A stretch of DNA of 25,721 nucleotides from Clostridiales bacterium (GTDB taxonomy: Bacteria; Bacillota; Clostridia; Peptostreptococcales; Anaerovoracaceae), in assembly GCA_015258265.1 (NCBI GenBank), contig JABZIP010000017.1:1-25721 (forward strand). The letters run 5' to 3'. This document shows positions 1 through 7,216 of the stretch, one piece after another; position 1 is the first letter of the stretch; each line of letters starts with the position of its first letter. Under the pieces are notes generated by a model. That model did no database searches, was not told the DNA's origin, and worked only from the letters and a program-made list of their open reading frames with translations. The position numbers were made by a program, and so were the translations under genes.

Positions 1-562
1 CATTGACCAAACTGAAATTTTTAATATCTACACTCAAAACAAAATATCCTGCGGCTTTATCCTGCATGAACTTCTTGGCATGATAATAAAACCCCTCTGC
101 GTTTAACAGTCCCGTAAGTTTGTCATAATTTATCATCTGCCACAGTTTTCTCTTCGATTTCAATTCCTCCTCAACATCTCGGATAATCAAAATCAATTTT
201 ACCGCTTTGCCTTCGATATTATTAAGCACTTTAGATGTTATCTCATAATGTTTAAATCCGTATTCATCCGCACAAAATCTCAGCGTTGCACTCACGAGCT
301 CATTACTGCTGCGGTCGATGTTCAGCAGCTTTTTCGCTTTTTCTATATCGTCTTTGTGTATACCGCTATTTTCATCCAGCGCCTTTTCAGAATCAAACAC
401 TTCACAATACGCATTGTGCGCACCACGAAGCCAGTAACCCGCGCCGTCCTCCTTTGCAACCACATCGTACTCTGCGAGCATCGTTTTGCGAGTTCCACCC
501 ATATCCTGTTCAATACAATTTTGTAATAAATCTTCCGTAAAGGTTATTCTTTTTGTTTCCAT
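1..562 (-). CDS. PAS-GGDEF signalling protein, N-terminal part (cut by window edge)
   Basis: Reading leftward from ATG at 562 gives 187 codons with no stop before the window edge, so the C-terminus is missing. Residues about 1-130 resemble a PAS-type sensory fold. It is preceded by an AGAGGA ribosome site about 12 bases upstream. From residue 146 the text YDKLTGLLNAEGF followed by VDIKNFSLVN is the typical opening of a GGDEF domain. GGDEF proteins make cyclic di-GMP or, when degenerate, bind it. The catalytic GGDEF loop lies outside the window, so activity cannot be judged, and an EAL domain could follow. The KNF form instead of the more usual DxFK motif is common in GGDEF-EAL proteins. No transmembrane segment is seen, which suggests a cytoplasmic sensor. 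It appears monocistronic and follows the U32 gene on the same strand after a gap of about 160 bases. Confidence 0.82.
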   Translation of the reverse strand, partial: METKRITFTEDLLQNCIEQDMGGTRKTMLAEYDVVAKEDGAGYWLRGAHNAYCEVFDSEKALDENSGIHKDDIEKAKKLLNIDRSSNELVSATLRFCADEYGFKHYEITSKVLNNIEGKAVKLILIIRDVEEELKSKRKLWQMINYDKLTGLLNAEGFYYHAKKFMQDKAAGYFVLSVDIKNFSLVN

Positions 563-652
563 CTCGCTAAACTGTCCTCTCCCACTGTCTTTCCAAATAT
601 AGCAAAACGCACCACATTAAATGCCATTTATAATGCTTTTTAACATCCCACT

Positions 653-681
653 ATTTTACTACTTTTCATCGTTCAAAGCAA
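653..681 (-). promoter_or_regulatory. possible promoter of the PAS-GGDEF gene
   Basis: On the - strand TTGCTT (676-681) is followed after 17 bases by TAAAAT (653-658), about 90 bases before the ATG at 562. The -10 is good but the -35 matches consensus at only three positions, so this is tentative. The rest of the gap 563-725 is AT-rich and shows no clear terminator for the U32 gene. Confidence 0.35.
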
Positions 682-725
682 TATTTTTTTGTATATTTTG
701 TTGTTTTTTTTAGTAAAACGGAACT

Positions 726-2993
726 TTACAAATAAATACGAAAATTGTGATAATTGTGAATATTGTTCACCGTTTGCAAGATATCTGTTTTTTCATAAAT
801 TACACTTTTTTCAAATTGAAAAAGCCAATCTATTTGATATTTTTGTTGCTTTCTATCTGCAATCTCAGATTCAGAGAAACGATGCTCGCTAATCATCAAA
901 GGTACTTTGCCAAAAACATCCGAATTGATTTCATGCCCCGCAAAGACTTCCGAAAATCCCATGTCAAAAGCACTTCGTGCCGCCTGCTCGTTGATGATAT
1001 TCATACCGTAATCTGCAAACAATCGCAATGCCTGACCTTCAAACAAATTCACCGCCCCCAAATTACCTATATAAATCCCATTCAGCTTTGCAAGCTCGAT
1101 TATTTTCAAAACGTTCGCTTTGATATAATCGTCGTGTTTGCCCGCTGTAATCGGGAATATATAAGGAATTTTGATGATTTCGATTTCATCACTGCCCATA
1201 TTATGATAAATTTTTTCCATAAACTTATCAATTTGCGCACTATTTTCCAGCAAATCCCAAACAGAAAATACAAAACTCAAACTGCTTATTTCAGAATTTC
1301 GTATGACGCTTTTGAAAGTTTTAATATATTCTTCTACGAGCGTACTGTTAAATTCATGAAAATAAAGTTCCGATACATCGGATGATAACCCTCCCAAAAG
1401 TTTTTTGGGTTCTGCATCCTTTGATTCTTTCGGATTTATCTGCTGCTCGCCGGACTTTGGCAATGTTCTCCTACCAATTTTTAATTCTTCCAATTTTTCA
1501 ACAGCCCGTCTACGCAAGTCGTTTAATTCGGAAATCGGCAAACTTACATTTTCATCGAGTTCACAAGAAAAGTCCGCCATTTCAAAAGCCGTTGTTCCAA
1601 GTTTTGAAAGCTGTTTTTTCACAGCTTCGACTGTCAGCGGATGATTTTGCGCTTCTTCCGATTTCCTCGTTCCCGTTACCTCAATCGCCTTGTTTGCACT
1701 CTCGATTCGTAGAATCGCAGGTACCCCCTTATGTATCAAAATCGCCATATCAACTTTTGACTTTCTGAAAGCCTTACCGTTTTCAACTCTCAAAACAGAT
1801 TCCGCAGCATCAAGAAGCTGTCTTTTATCGCTAATTTTATAAAGCGCATCACCTTTGCGTACATTTTTCCTTATATCACCGATTCTAAAACAGCCGTTTC
1901 CCAGTTCTTTGACATAACTAAGTACATTTCCGGCAAGCTCATCATTCGCAAATTCAACACCATCTCCCATATTTAAAGTTTTTCCCGTTTCAAGCCGAAC
2001 ATCAACCAAAGTGTCGCTCACCTTTGAAATAGCTTTCCCTATATAGATTCCTTGATGCTTCGCAATTTTTTTTGACATAAATTCTTCGCCTTGATTTCCA
2101 AAAAAATAACCGCTAGTAAAATTGCCTCGGTTAAAAATTTGAGCTAAAGAAATCATATCTTCCGTAGATACCTTGTATTCACCTTTTTCCTTATATATAT
2201 CTAAATATTTTCTATAAAGCCTGCACACCACCGCAACATACTCTGCAGATTTCATCCTACCTTCTATCTTGATGCTGCTAACACCCGCTTCTGCAATCTC
2301 TTTTAAATATTCAATACATGAAAGGTCCTTCGGACTAAGCACATGTGTAGATTTAGATGCCGCCGTAAACTTCATTCTACACGGCTGCGCACATTCTCCT
2401 CTGTTTCCGCTTCTATTGCCTATATTATTTGAAAATTGACATTGCCCTGAATAGCATATGCAAATTGCACCATGGACAAAAACCTCTATCTCGACATCGG
2501 TGGAATCGGTGATAGCCTTTATCTGCGCAAGCGTATTTTCCCTGGCAAGCACCACTCTGGAAAATCCAATTTCCTGTGCTTTCAGCACACCGTCCAAATT
2601 ATAGACACTTGCCTGTGTGGAGAGATGAATTTCGAAATCCTGAATTTGTTTTTTTACAAGCCTTGCAAAACCCAAATCCTGAATAATTAACGCATCCACG
2701 CCAATTTCGTAAAGATACTTCGCATACTCAAGCGCCTGTAAAATTTCCGAATCATACATTAGAGTATTGATAGTTAAATATATTTTTACATCGCGCGCAT
2801 GCGCAAACCTTATAGCTTTTTCCAGCTCCTCATTGCTGAAATTTTTAGCATTTTTTCGAGCATTAAAAAGCCTCCCGCCCAAATAAACTGCATCCGCTCC
2901 GTTTTCAACAGCCGCAAAAAGTTCACGCATACCGCCTGCAGGTACGAGAAGCTCGGGTACTTTTCTTTCAAACTGATTTTTTACCATTTCCAC
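726..2993 (-). CDS. U32-family protein (peptidase U32 / RNA hydroxylation type)
   Basis: 755 residues. Residues 10-210 form the U32 TIM-barrel-like domain (opening ELLVPAGGMRELFAAVENGADAVYLGG). The U32 signature is at 170-188 (EVFVHGAICICYSGQCQFS). Cysteines 178, 185, 201 and 205, the last two within NRGECAQPCR, are candidate iron-sulfur ligands. A long C-terminal extension (about 380-755) resembles the DUF3656-containing U32 proteins. Family members once called collagenase-like peptidases include RlhA and TrhP, which act in hydroxylation of 23S rRNA or tRNA. Length and extra domain point to the RlhA-like branch, but substrate is an inference. The start chosen is GTG at 2993; ATG at 2987 is equally possible, and neither has a good ribosome site. 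The start lies 3 bases after the ychF stop, so translation coupling to ychF is likely. Confidence 0.88.
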   Translation of the reverse strand: MEMVKNQFERKVPELLVPAGGMRELFAAVENGADAVYLGGRLFNARKNAKNFSNEELEKAIRFAHARDVKIYLTINTLMYDSEILQALEYAKYLYEIGVDALIIQDLGFARLVKKQIQDFEIHLSTQASVYNLDGVLKAQEIGFSRVVLARENTLAQIKAITDSTDVEIEVFVHGAICICYSGQCQFSNNIGNRSGNRGECAQPCRMKFTAASKSTHVLSPKDLSCIEYLKEIAEAGVSSIKIEGRMKSAEYVAVVCRLYRKYLDIYKEKGEYKVSTEDMISLAQIFNRGNFTSGYFFGNQGEEFMSKKIAKHQGIYIGKAISKVSDTLVDVRLETGKTLNMGDGVEFANDELAGNVLSYVKELGNGCFRIGDIRKNVRKGDALYKISDKRQLLDAAESVLRVENGKAFRKSKVDMAILIHKGVPAILRIESANKAIEVTGTRKSEEAQNHPLTVEAVKKQLSKLGTTAFEMADFSCELDENVSLPISELNDLRRRAVEKLEELKIGRRTLPKSGEQQINPKESKDAEPKKLLGGLSSDVSELYFHEFNSTLVEEYIKTFKSVIRNSEISSLSFVFSVWDLLENSAQIDKFMEKIYHNMGSDEIEIIKIPYIFPITAGKHDDYIKANVLKIIELAKLNGIYIGNLGAVNLFEGQALRLFADYGMNIINEQAARSAFDMGFSEVFAGHEINSDVFGKVPLMISEHRFSESEIADRKQQKYQIDWLFQFEKSVIYEKTDILQTVNNIHNYHNFRIYL

Positions 2994-2996
2994 TAT

Positions 2997-4091
2997 TTAT
3001 CTGTTAAACAGGAAATGAATAACATCTCCGTCTTTTACAACATACTCTTTTCCTTCTGACCGCAACAATCCTTTTTCTCTCGCCACTGCGAGGTTACCTC
3101 CACATTCAACCAGTTTTTCATATGCTATGGTTTCCGCGCGTATAAATCCCTTCTCAAAATCCGTGTGAATTTTTCCTGCAGCCTGTGGCGCTTTGGTCCC
3201 GTTTATAATAGTCCATGCTCTTACTTCCGGTTCCCCCGCTGTCAAATACGAAATGAGATTAAGTAGCTTGTACGATGCCTTAATCAACTTGTCTAGTCCT
3301 GATTCTTCTATTCCGAGTTCTTCCAAAAACAACTGCTTTTCATCGTCTTCAAGCTGCGCAAGTTCTTCCTCCACTTTTGCAGAAACTACAACGACCTCAG
3401 CTTTTTCCGCTTGTGCGTATTCACGCACCGCACTCACATATTTATTTCCATTAACAGACGAAACTTCCTCTTCCGCAACATTTGCAACATAAATAATCGG
3501 TTTGTACGAAAGTAATCCAAGACTTTCGACAAACTCCGCCTTTTCTTCATCTAAATCCAATACTCTTGCCGATTTGCCTTCCTCAAGTACTTTCATTACA
3601 GTGTTCAAAATATCAAGTTCTCCCTGTAAAGTCTTGTCTCCTTTTAAATTCTTCTGAGTTTTTTGGATTCTTCTCTCCATTACTTCCATATCGGAAAGTA
3701 TCAATTCAGTATTTATAGTTTCGATATCCGAAATAGGATTTATCTTACCGTCAACGTGAACTACATTTGCATCTTCAAAACACCTTACGACATGAACAAT
3801 AGCAGACACTTCTCTGATATGTCCGAGGAATTTATTTCCGAGTCCTTCTCCCTTTGATGCGCCTTTTACAAGACCTGCAATATCGTAAAATTCGATGCTC
3901 GTATAAATTGTCTTTTTTGCCTTGTATAAGTCTGTGAGGACCTTCAGCCTCTCGTCCGGAACAGTTACCACTCCCACATTCGGTTCTATCGTACAGAACG
4001 GATAATTGGCTGCTTCAGCTCCCGCTTTTGTAATTGCGTTGAAAAGCGTACTTTTCCCAACATTCGGTAATCCTACAATTCCCAGTTTCAT
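2997..4091 (-). CDS. ychF: YchF/OLA1-family ribosome-associated ATPase
   Basis: 364 residues, the usual length for the family. The P-loop is GLPNVGKS (residues 7-14), the switch region DIAGLVKGASKGEGLGNKFL follows at about 70, and the base-recognition motif is NVAEE (204-208) rather than NKxD. That change is the known mark of YchF and explains its preference for ATP over GTP. The C-terminal TGS domain fills about 280-364. YchF binds ribosomes and acts in translation and stress responses. The reading frame continues upstream to an ATG at 4178. I chose 4091 because it gives the conserved MKLGIVGLPNVGKS start, has a GGTGAG ribosome site at 4096-4101, and lies downstream of a promoter whose predicted transcript begins after 4178. 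It is followed closely by the U32 gene. Confidence 0.96.
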   Translation of the reverse strand: MKLGIVGLPNVGKSTLFNAITKAGAEAANYPFCTIEPNVGVVTVPDERLKVLTDLYKAKKTIYTSIEFYDIAGLVKGASKGEGLGNKFLGHIREVSAIVHVVRCFEDANVVHVDGKINPISDIETINTELILSDMEVMERRIQKTQKNLKGDKTLQGELDILNTVMKVLEEGKSARVLDLDEEKAEFVESLGLLSYKPIIYVANVAEEEVSSVNGNKYVSAVREYAQAEKAEVVVVSAKVEEELAQLEDDEKQLFLEELGIEESGLDKLIKASYKLLNLISYLTAGEPEVRAWTIINGTKAPQAAGKIHTDFEKGFIRAETIAYEKLVECGGNLAVAREKGLLRSEGKEYVVKDGDVIHFLFNR

Positions 4092-4101
4092 ATATCTCAC
4101 C

Positions 4102-4127
4102 GAGAGCCGAAATTCGTATAGGCTCTC
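4102..4127 (-). promoter_or_regulatory. hairpin in the ychF leader, abutting the ribosome site
   Basis: Arms GAGAGCC and GGCTCTC (7 perfect pairs, 12-base loop) lie in the 5' leader. The 3' arm ends exactly where the GGTGAG ribosome site begins. A second GGTGAG copy overlaps the 5' arm. The arrangement could affect initiation, but no known leader family was recognised. Confidence 0.4.
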
Positions 4128-4168
4128 ACCTTTCGTTAAATTTTTCAAAATGCTATTTGCAATTAAGT

Positions 4169-4197
4169 ATTTTAACATAAAACTGCGCCTCTTTCAA
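4169..4197 (-). promoter_or_regulatory. promoter of ychF
   Basis: TTGAAA (4192-4197) and TAAAAT (4169-4174) on the - strand with exactly 17 bases between them. The transcript would start near 4162 and carry a leader of about 70 bases. Confidence 0.6.
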
Positions 4198-4230
4198 TAT
4201 TTTGCGCTTTAATTAGTCGGTAACTTTTCT

Positions 4231-4259
4231 TTGACAGTTTTCACAAATTCATATATACT
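4231..4259 (+). promoter_or_regulatory. sigma-A promoter of the ABC-F/folT unit
   Basis: Perfect -35 TTGACA (4231-4236), 17-base spacer, -10 TATACT (4254-4259). The predicted start is near 4266, about 38 bases before the ABC-F ATG. It is back-to-back with the ychF promoter. Confidence 0.85.
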
Positions 4260-4303
4260 ATTGTGGTTACGCATAAACTAATTTGAAATGAAAGGATAAT
4301 AAA

Positions 4304-5857
4304 ATGAGCTTACTTACAGTTAGTAATATTTCATGCGGCTTTGGGGGTAGAGCTATCTTGGAGGACGCCTCATTTCGTCTGCTGAAAGGCGAACATGTAG
4401 GTTTAATCGGCGCAAACGGCGAAGGAAAATCTACATTTTTAAATATTATAATCGGTAATATTCAGCCCGATCAAGGGAAAGTCGAATGGTCGAAAAATGT
4501 AACTGTCGGCTATCTCGATCAACATTCCACATTAAAAAAAGGAATGACTATCAGAGAAGTCCTAAGAACCGCATTTGAAAAAATGTTTGAGCTTGAACAA
4601 ACCATGCTCTCTCTTTACGACAAAATGGGGGAAGGCGGTGCTGATGTGGATTCCCTCATGGAAGAAGCCGGCGAAATTCAGCAAATTCTCGAGCATAGCG
4701 GATTTTATACGATAGACGCAAAAATCAATGAAGTGGCAAACGGACTCGGACTTGCCGGTATAGGACTTGACAAAGATGTTTCCGATCTTTCAGGTGGTCA
4801 AAGAACCAAAGTTTTACTCACAAAACTGCTGCTTCAAGATCCTTCAATTCTTTTACTTGACGAGCCTACCAATTATCTGGATTTTGAACATATTGAATGG
4901 CTAAAACGCTATTTACAGGAATACGAAAATGCCTTCATCTTGATTTCTCACGATATTGAATTTTTAAATTCCGTCGTAAATGTCATATACCATGTGGAAA
5001 ACACCAAGCTGACGCGTTATACCGGCGACTACAACAACTTCCTCAATATGCACGAAATAAAAGTGCGTCAGGAAGAAAAAGCATATGAGCGTCAGCAAGC
5101 CGAAATAGATAAAATGCAGGACTTCATTGCCAGAAATAAAGCTCGAGTTGCAACGCGAGGCATGGCAAACAGCAGACAAAAGATGTTGGACAAAATGGAA
5201 ATTCTCGAAAAGCCTAAGGAAAAGCCTAAACCGTTCTTCAGCTTCAAAGAAGCAAGAACACCGGGAAGATACTTGGTTAAGGCTGAGAACCTTGTAATAG
5301 GCTACGATACTCCTCTAACAAAAAATCTTAATTTCGAAATAGAAAGAGGCACCAAAATTGCGATAGTCGGTACCAACGGACTTGGAAAAACAACATTGCT
5401 AAAGACTATACTCGGACAACTTAAGATGTTATCCGGCAATCTTGAGCTTGGAGATTACCTCGTACCTATGTACTTTGAACAGGAAGCCGCTCGCGATTCT
5501 GATATAACAGCCTTAGATTACATATGGCAAAAGTTTCCTTCATATACCAACGCGGAAGTGCGGGCAGCACTTGCGAAATGCGGACTTACAACGGAGCATA
5601 TAACAAGCCAGATGAGAGTTTTAAGCGGTGGTGAAAATGCTAAAGTGAGGCTCTGCGAACTGATGCAAAAAGAAGCAAACTGGCTGATTTTAGACGAGCC
5701 GACAAATCACCTCGATGTAGACGCAAAAGACGAGCTTAAACGAGCATTAACAGCTTTTAAAGGCTCTATTCTGCTCGTGTGCCATGAGCCGAATTTTTAC
5801 GAAGATTGGGTTAGTGATATTTGGAATATCGAAGACTGGTCTTTGAAAATAGTTTGA
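4304..5857 (+). CDS. ABC-F family ATPase (ribosome-associated)
   Basis: 517 residues with two ABC cassettes and no membrane segment. Cassette 1 has Walker A GANGEGKST (36-44), signature LSGGQ (162-166) and Walker B LLLDEPTN (183-190). Cassette 2 has Walker A GTNGLGKTT (356-364), LSGGE (440-444) and LILDEPTNHLD (461-471), with a switch histidine at 494 (CHEP). The charged linker at about 245-310 is the inter-domain tether that ABC-F proteins place near the ribosomal P-site. The protein ends soon after cassette 2, so there is no C-terminal tail. Overall it looks like the YkpA/YbiT-type housekeeping branch rather than a known antibiotic-resistance type, but that is a judgement by eye. Start ATG at 4304 has AAAGGA 8 bases upstream. 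folT follows after 22 bases on the same transcript. Confidence 0.93.
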   Translation: MSLLTVSNISCGFGGRAILEDASFRLLKGEHVGLIGANGEGKSTFLNIIIGNIQPDQGKVEWSKNVTVGYLDQHSTLKKGMTIREVLRTAFEKMFELEQTMLSLYDKMGEGGADVDSLMEEAGEIQQILEHSGFYTIDAKINEVANGLGLAGIGLDKDVSDLSGGQRTKVLLTKLLLQDPSILLLDEPTNYLDFEHIEWLKRYLQEYENAFILISHDIEFLNSVVNVIYHVENTKLTRYTGDYNNFLNMHEIKVRQEEKAYERQQAEIDKMQDFIARNKARVATRGMANSRQKMLDKMEILEKPKEKPKPFFSFKEARTPGRYLVKAENLVIGYDTPLTKNLNFEIERGTKIAIVGTNGLGKTTLLKTILGQLKMLSGNLELGDYLVPMYFEQEAARDSDITALDYIWQKFPSYTNAEVRAALAKCGLTTEHITSQMRVLSGGENAKVRLCELMQKEANWLILDEPTNHLDVDAKDELKRALTAFKGSILLVCHEPNFYEDWVSDIWNIEDWSLKIV

Positions 5858-5879
5858 TTATTAAAGGGGGACAATCCAC

Positions 5880-6410
5880 ATGAGAGAAAACTCAAAATTA
5901 AAACAGCTTATCATCATTTCCATGCTAATAGCAATCGAAATGATACTGACACGATTTTTGTGCATACAAACACCGTCGCTTAGAATCAGCTTGGGTTTCA
6001 TCCCAATGGCTGTATGCGGTATACTTTACGGGCCTTTGTGGGCAGGTGTTGCCTACGCCGCATCAGACTTTCTCGGTGCATCCTTGCTGTCTCCTTTCCC
6101 ACCTTTTCCGGGATTAACACTGTCGGCATTTCTTACAGGAAGTTGTTGGGGTTTCTTCTTGCACAAAAAAGATATTCCTATGTCAAATAGGAATATCAGT
6201 CTAAAAGAAACTATAATACCTGTTCTTATCATCGGACTTTTGATAAATTTATGCCTTGATACATACTGGCTCACGCTTATCCAAAAAGCCGGTGCAATAG
6301 GAATGTTGCCTACACGTATTCTAAAAGTTTGCATCACAATGCCGATGCAGCTTATACTTGTGCCGCTTGTTTGGAACAAACTTATCAAACGTGCGTCAGA
6401 TCTAATTTAA
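5880..6410 (+). CDS. folT: folate-type ECF transporter S component (FolT-like)
   Basis: 176 residues, strongly hydrophobic, with about five or six membrane segments. The block TPSLRISLGFIPMAVCGILYGPLWAGVAYAASDFLGA (about 31-67) is typical of folate-family ECF S components. Such proteins bind folate in the membrane and import it only when joined to the shared ECF-T and ATPase subunits, which are not encoded in this window. A strong AAAGGGGG ribosome site precedes ATG 5880. The gene lies 22 bases after the ABC-F gene and probably shares its promoter. No tetrahydrofolate riboswitch, which often precedes such genes in Firmicutes, was recognised. The last 9 bases overlap the end of the convergent rqcP gene. 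Substrate assignment rests on family resemblance only. Confidence 0.86.
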   Translation: MRENSKLKQLIIISMLIAIEMILTRFLCIQTPSLRISLGFIPMAVCGILYGPLWAGVAYAASDFLGASLLSPFPPFPGLTLSAFLTGSCWGFFLHKKDIPMSNRNISLKETIIPVLIIGLLINLCLDTYWLTLIQKAGAIGMLPTRILKVCITMPMQLILVPLVWNKLIKRASDLI

Positions 6411-6644
6411 AAGCTCAAACATTTCAGCCGCAGTCTCTTTTTTTGAGGTTGCGGCTAATGTCAAAACTTTTGCCTTTATTTCTCCATTTCCAAATTTAAT
6501 CGTTACAATATCACCGATTTCTATTTCGCTACCTGCTTTAGCCTGCTTGTCGTTTATGAACACTCTCCCTTGGTCGCAAGCCTCTTTCGCAACAGTTCTT
6601 CTTTTTATCAACCTCGATACTTTTAAAAATTTGTCTATCCTCAT
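6402..6644 (-). CDS. rqcP: RqcP-type S4-domain RNA-binding protein (YabO/HslR family)
   Basis: 80 residues, nearly all one S4 RNA-binding domain (MRIDKFLKVSRLIKRRTVAKEACDQG then GRVFINDKQAKAG). Family members bind the large ribosomal subunit. In Bacillus, RqcP works with RqcH in ribosome-associated quality control, helping to add alanine tails to stalled chains. Size, sequence and position next to hup and the mfd-flippase cluster all match that of yabO in Firmicutes. Start ATG 6644 has AGAGGT 4 bases upstream. The hup terminator lies just upstream, so transcription needs read-through or an unseen promoter. The stop overlaps the convergent folT stop by 9 bases. Confidence 0.9.
   Translation of the reverse strand: MRIDKFLKVSRLIKRRTVAKEACDQGRVFINDKQAKAGSEIEIGDIVTIKFGNGEIKAKVLTLAATSKKETAAEMFELLN
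6426..6456 (+). terminator. hairpin downstream of folT, inside antisense rqcP
   Basis: As + strand RNA this forms a 12-pair stem: arms AGCCGCAGTCTC (6426-6437) and GAGGTTGCGGCT (6445-6456), including two G-U pairs, with a loop of seven U. It begins 16 bases after the folT stop. There is no U-run after the stem, so it may protect or define the folT mRNA end rather than act as a classical terminator. Confidence 0.35.
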
Positions 6645-6660
6645 TGTTACCTCTAAAATG

Positions 6661-6682
6661 AAAAAGGCGACCGCAGCCGCCC
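6661..6682 (-). terminator. Rho-independent terminator of hup
   Basis: On the - strand, GGCGGC, loop TGCG, GTCGCC and then TTTTT. The stem has 6 pairs, one of them G-U. It lies about 13 bases after the hup stop and before rqcP. Confidence 0.8.
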
Positions 6683-6694
6683 AAATTTGTTTTA

Positions 6695-6985
6695 TTATTT
6701 TTTCTTTACTCCGTTTACAGCATCTTTAAGAGCTTTTCCTGCTTTGAATACAGGTGCCTTTGAAGCTGCAATTTCGATTACTTCGCCAGGCTTTCTTGGA
6801 TTTCTACCAGTTCTAGCTTTTCTTTGACGAGACTCGAATGTACCAAATCCAATAAGCTGTACTCTATCGCCCTTTACTAGAGCCTCTTCTACAGTTTCTA
6901 CAAATGCATTCAAAATTGTTTCTGCATCCTTTTTAGTTTTTGCACTTTTTTCTGCTACGCTAGCAACTAATTCTGACTTGTTCAT
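6695..6985 (-). CDS. hup: HU family nucleoid protein
   Basis: 96 residues, opening MNKSELVASVAEKSAKTKKDAE, with the DNA-binding arm signature GFGTFESRQRKARTGRNPRKPGE at about 46-68 and the usual ending KAGKALKDAVN. HU dimers bend and compact DNA with little sequence preference. The start is ATG 6985, which has a GGAGG ribosome site 8 bases upstream; an in-frame ATG at 7000 would overlap that site and is rejected. The gene has its own strong promoter and terminator, fitting an abundant protein made from a single-gene transcript. Its position between the flippase and rqcP genes agrees with a common clostridial order. Confidence 0.97.
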   Translation of the reverse strand: MNKSELVASVAEKSAKTKKDAETILNAFVETVEEALVKGDRVQLIGFGTFESRQRKARTGRNPRKPGEVIEIAASKAPVFKAGKALKDAVNGVKKK

Positions 6986-7024
6986 TAAAACAACCTCCAT
7001 GATTACAGTTAATTTTTTTATCTA

Positions 7025-7041
7025 AAACAGTTCTTCTGTTT
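7025..7041 (-). promoter_or_regulatory. short inverted repeat at the hup transcript start
   Basis: AAACAG, 5-base loop, CTGTTT, just after the -10 and near the predicted transcript start. It could be an operator or a 5' stabilising hairpin; nothing known was recognised. Confidence 0.25.
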
Positions 7042-7050
7042 ACTCTTGTA

Positions 7051-7079
7051 ATTCTGCCATTTTTCAAGTCTTTTGTCAA
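7051..7079 (-). promoter_or_regulatory. promoter of hup
   Basis: On the - strand, TTGACA (7074-7079), 17 bases, CAGAAT (7051-7056). The start would be near 7044, giving a leader of about 60 bases. Confidence 0.75.
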
Positions 7080-7193
7080 TAGCATTTTTCAAAAAAAGCC
7101 GTTAAAAAGCAGTTTTTTTGCATTTATTATGTTCTTTTTTTACATTTTGTCCTAAAACTTGGTGTGCATACCAATTTTTCAATCGCTATTTAT

Positions 7194-7211
7194 CAAGTGT
7201 TTAGACACTTG
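7194..7211 (-). terminator. possible weak terminator after the flippase operon
   Basis: Perfect 7-pair inverted repeat (CAAGTGT, 4-base loop, ACACTTG) beginning 5 bases after the flippase stop. No T-run follows, so it may be an mRNA-end hairpin or an operator. It is the only strong candidate for the end of the long murC operon. Confidence 0.35.
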
Positions 7212-7216
7212 CATAG

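Noticed and set aside
4092..4178. N-terminal extension of YchF by 29 residues
   Set aside because: The predicted promoter would start the transcript downstream of ATG 4178, and the family begins at MKLGIVGLPNVGKS.
4260..5880. Tetrahydrofolate riboswitch ahead of the folT unit
   Set aside because: Only about 38 bases lie between the promoter start and the ABC-F ATG, and 22 bases between the two genes; neither can hold the aptamer.
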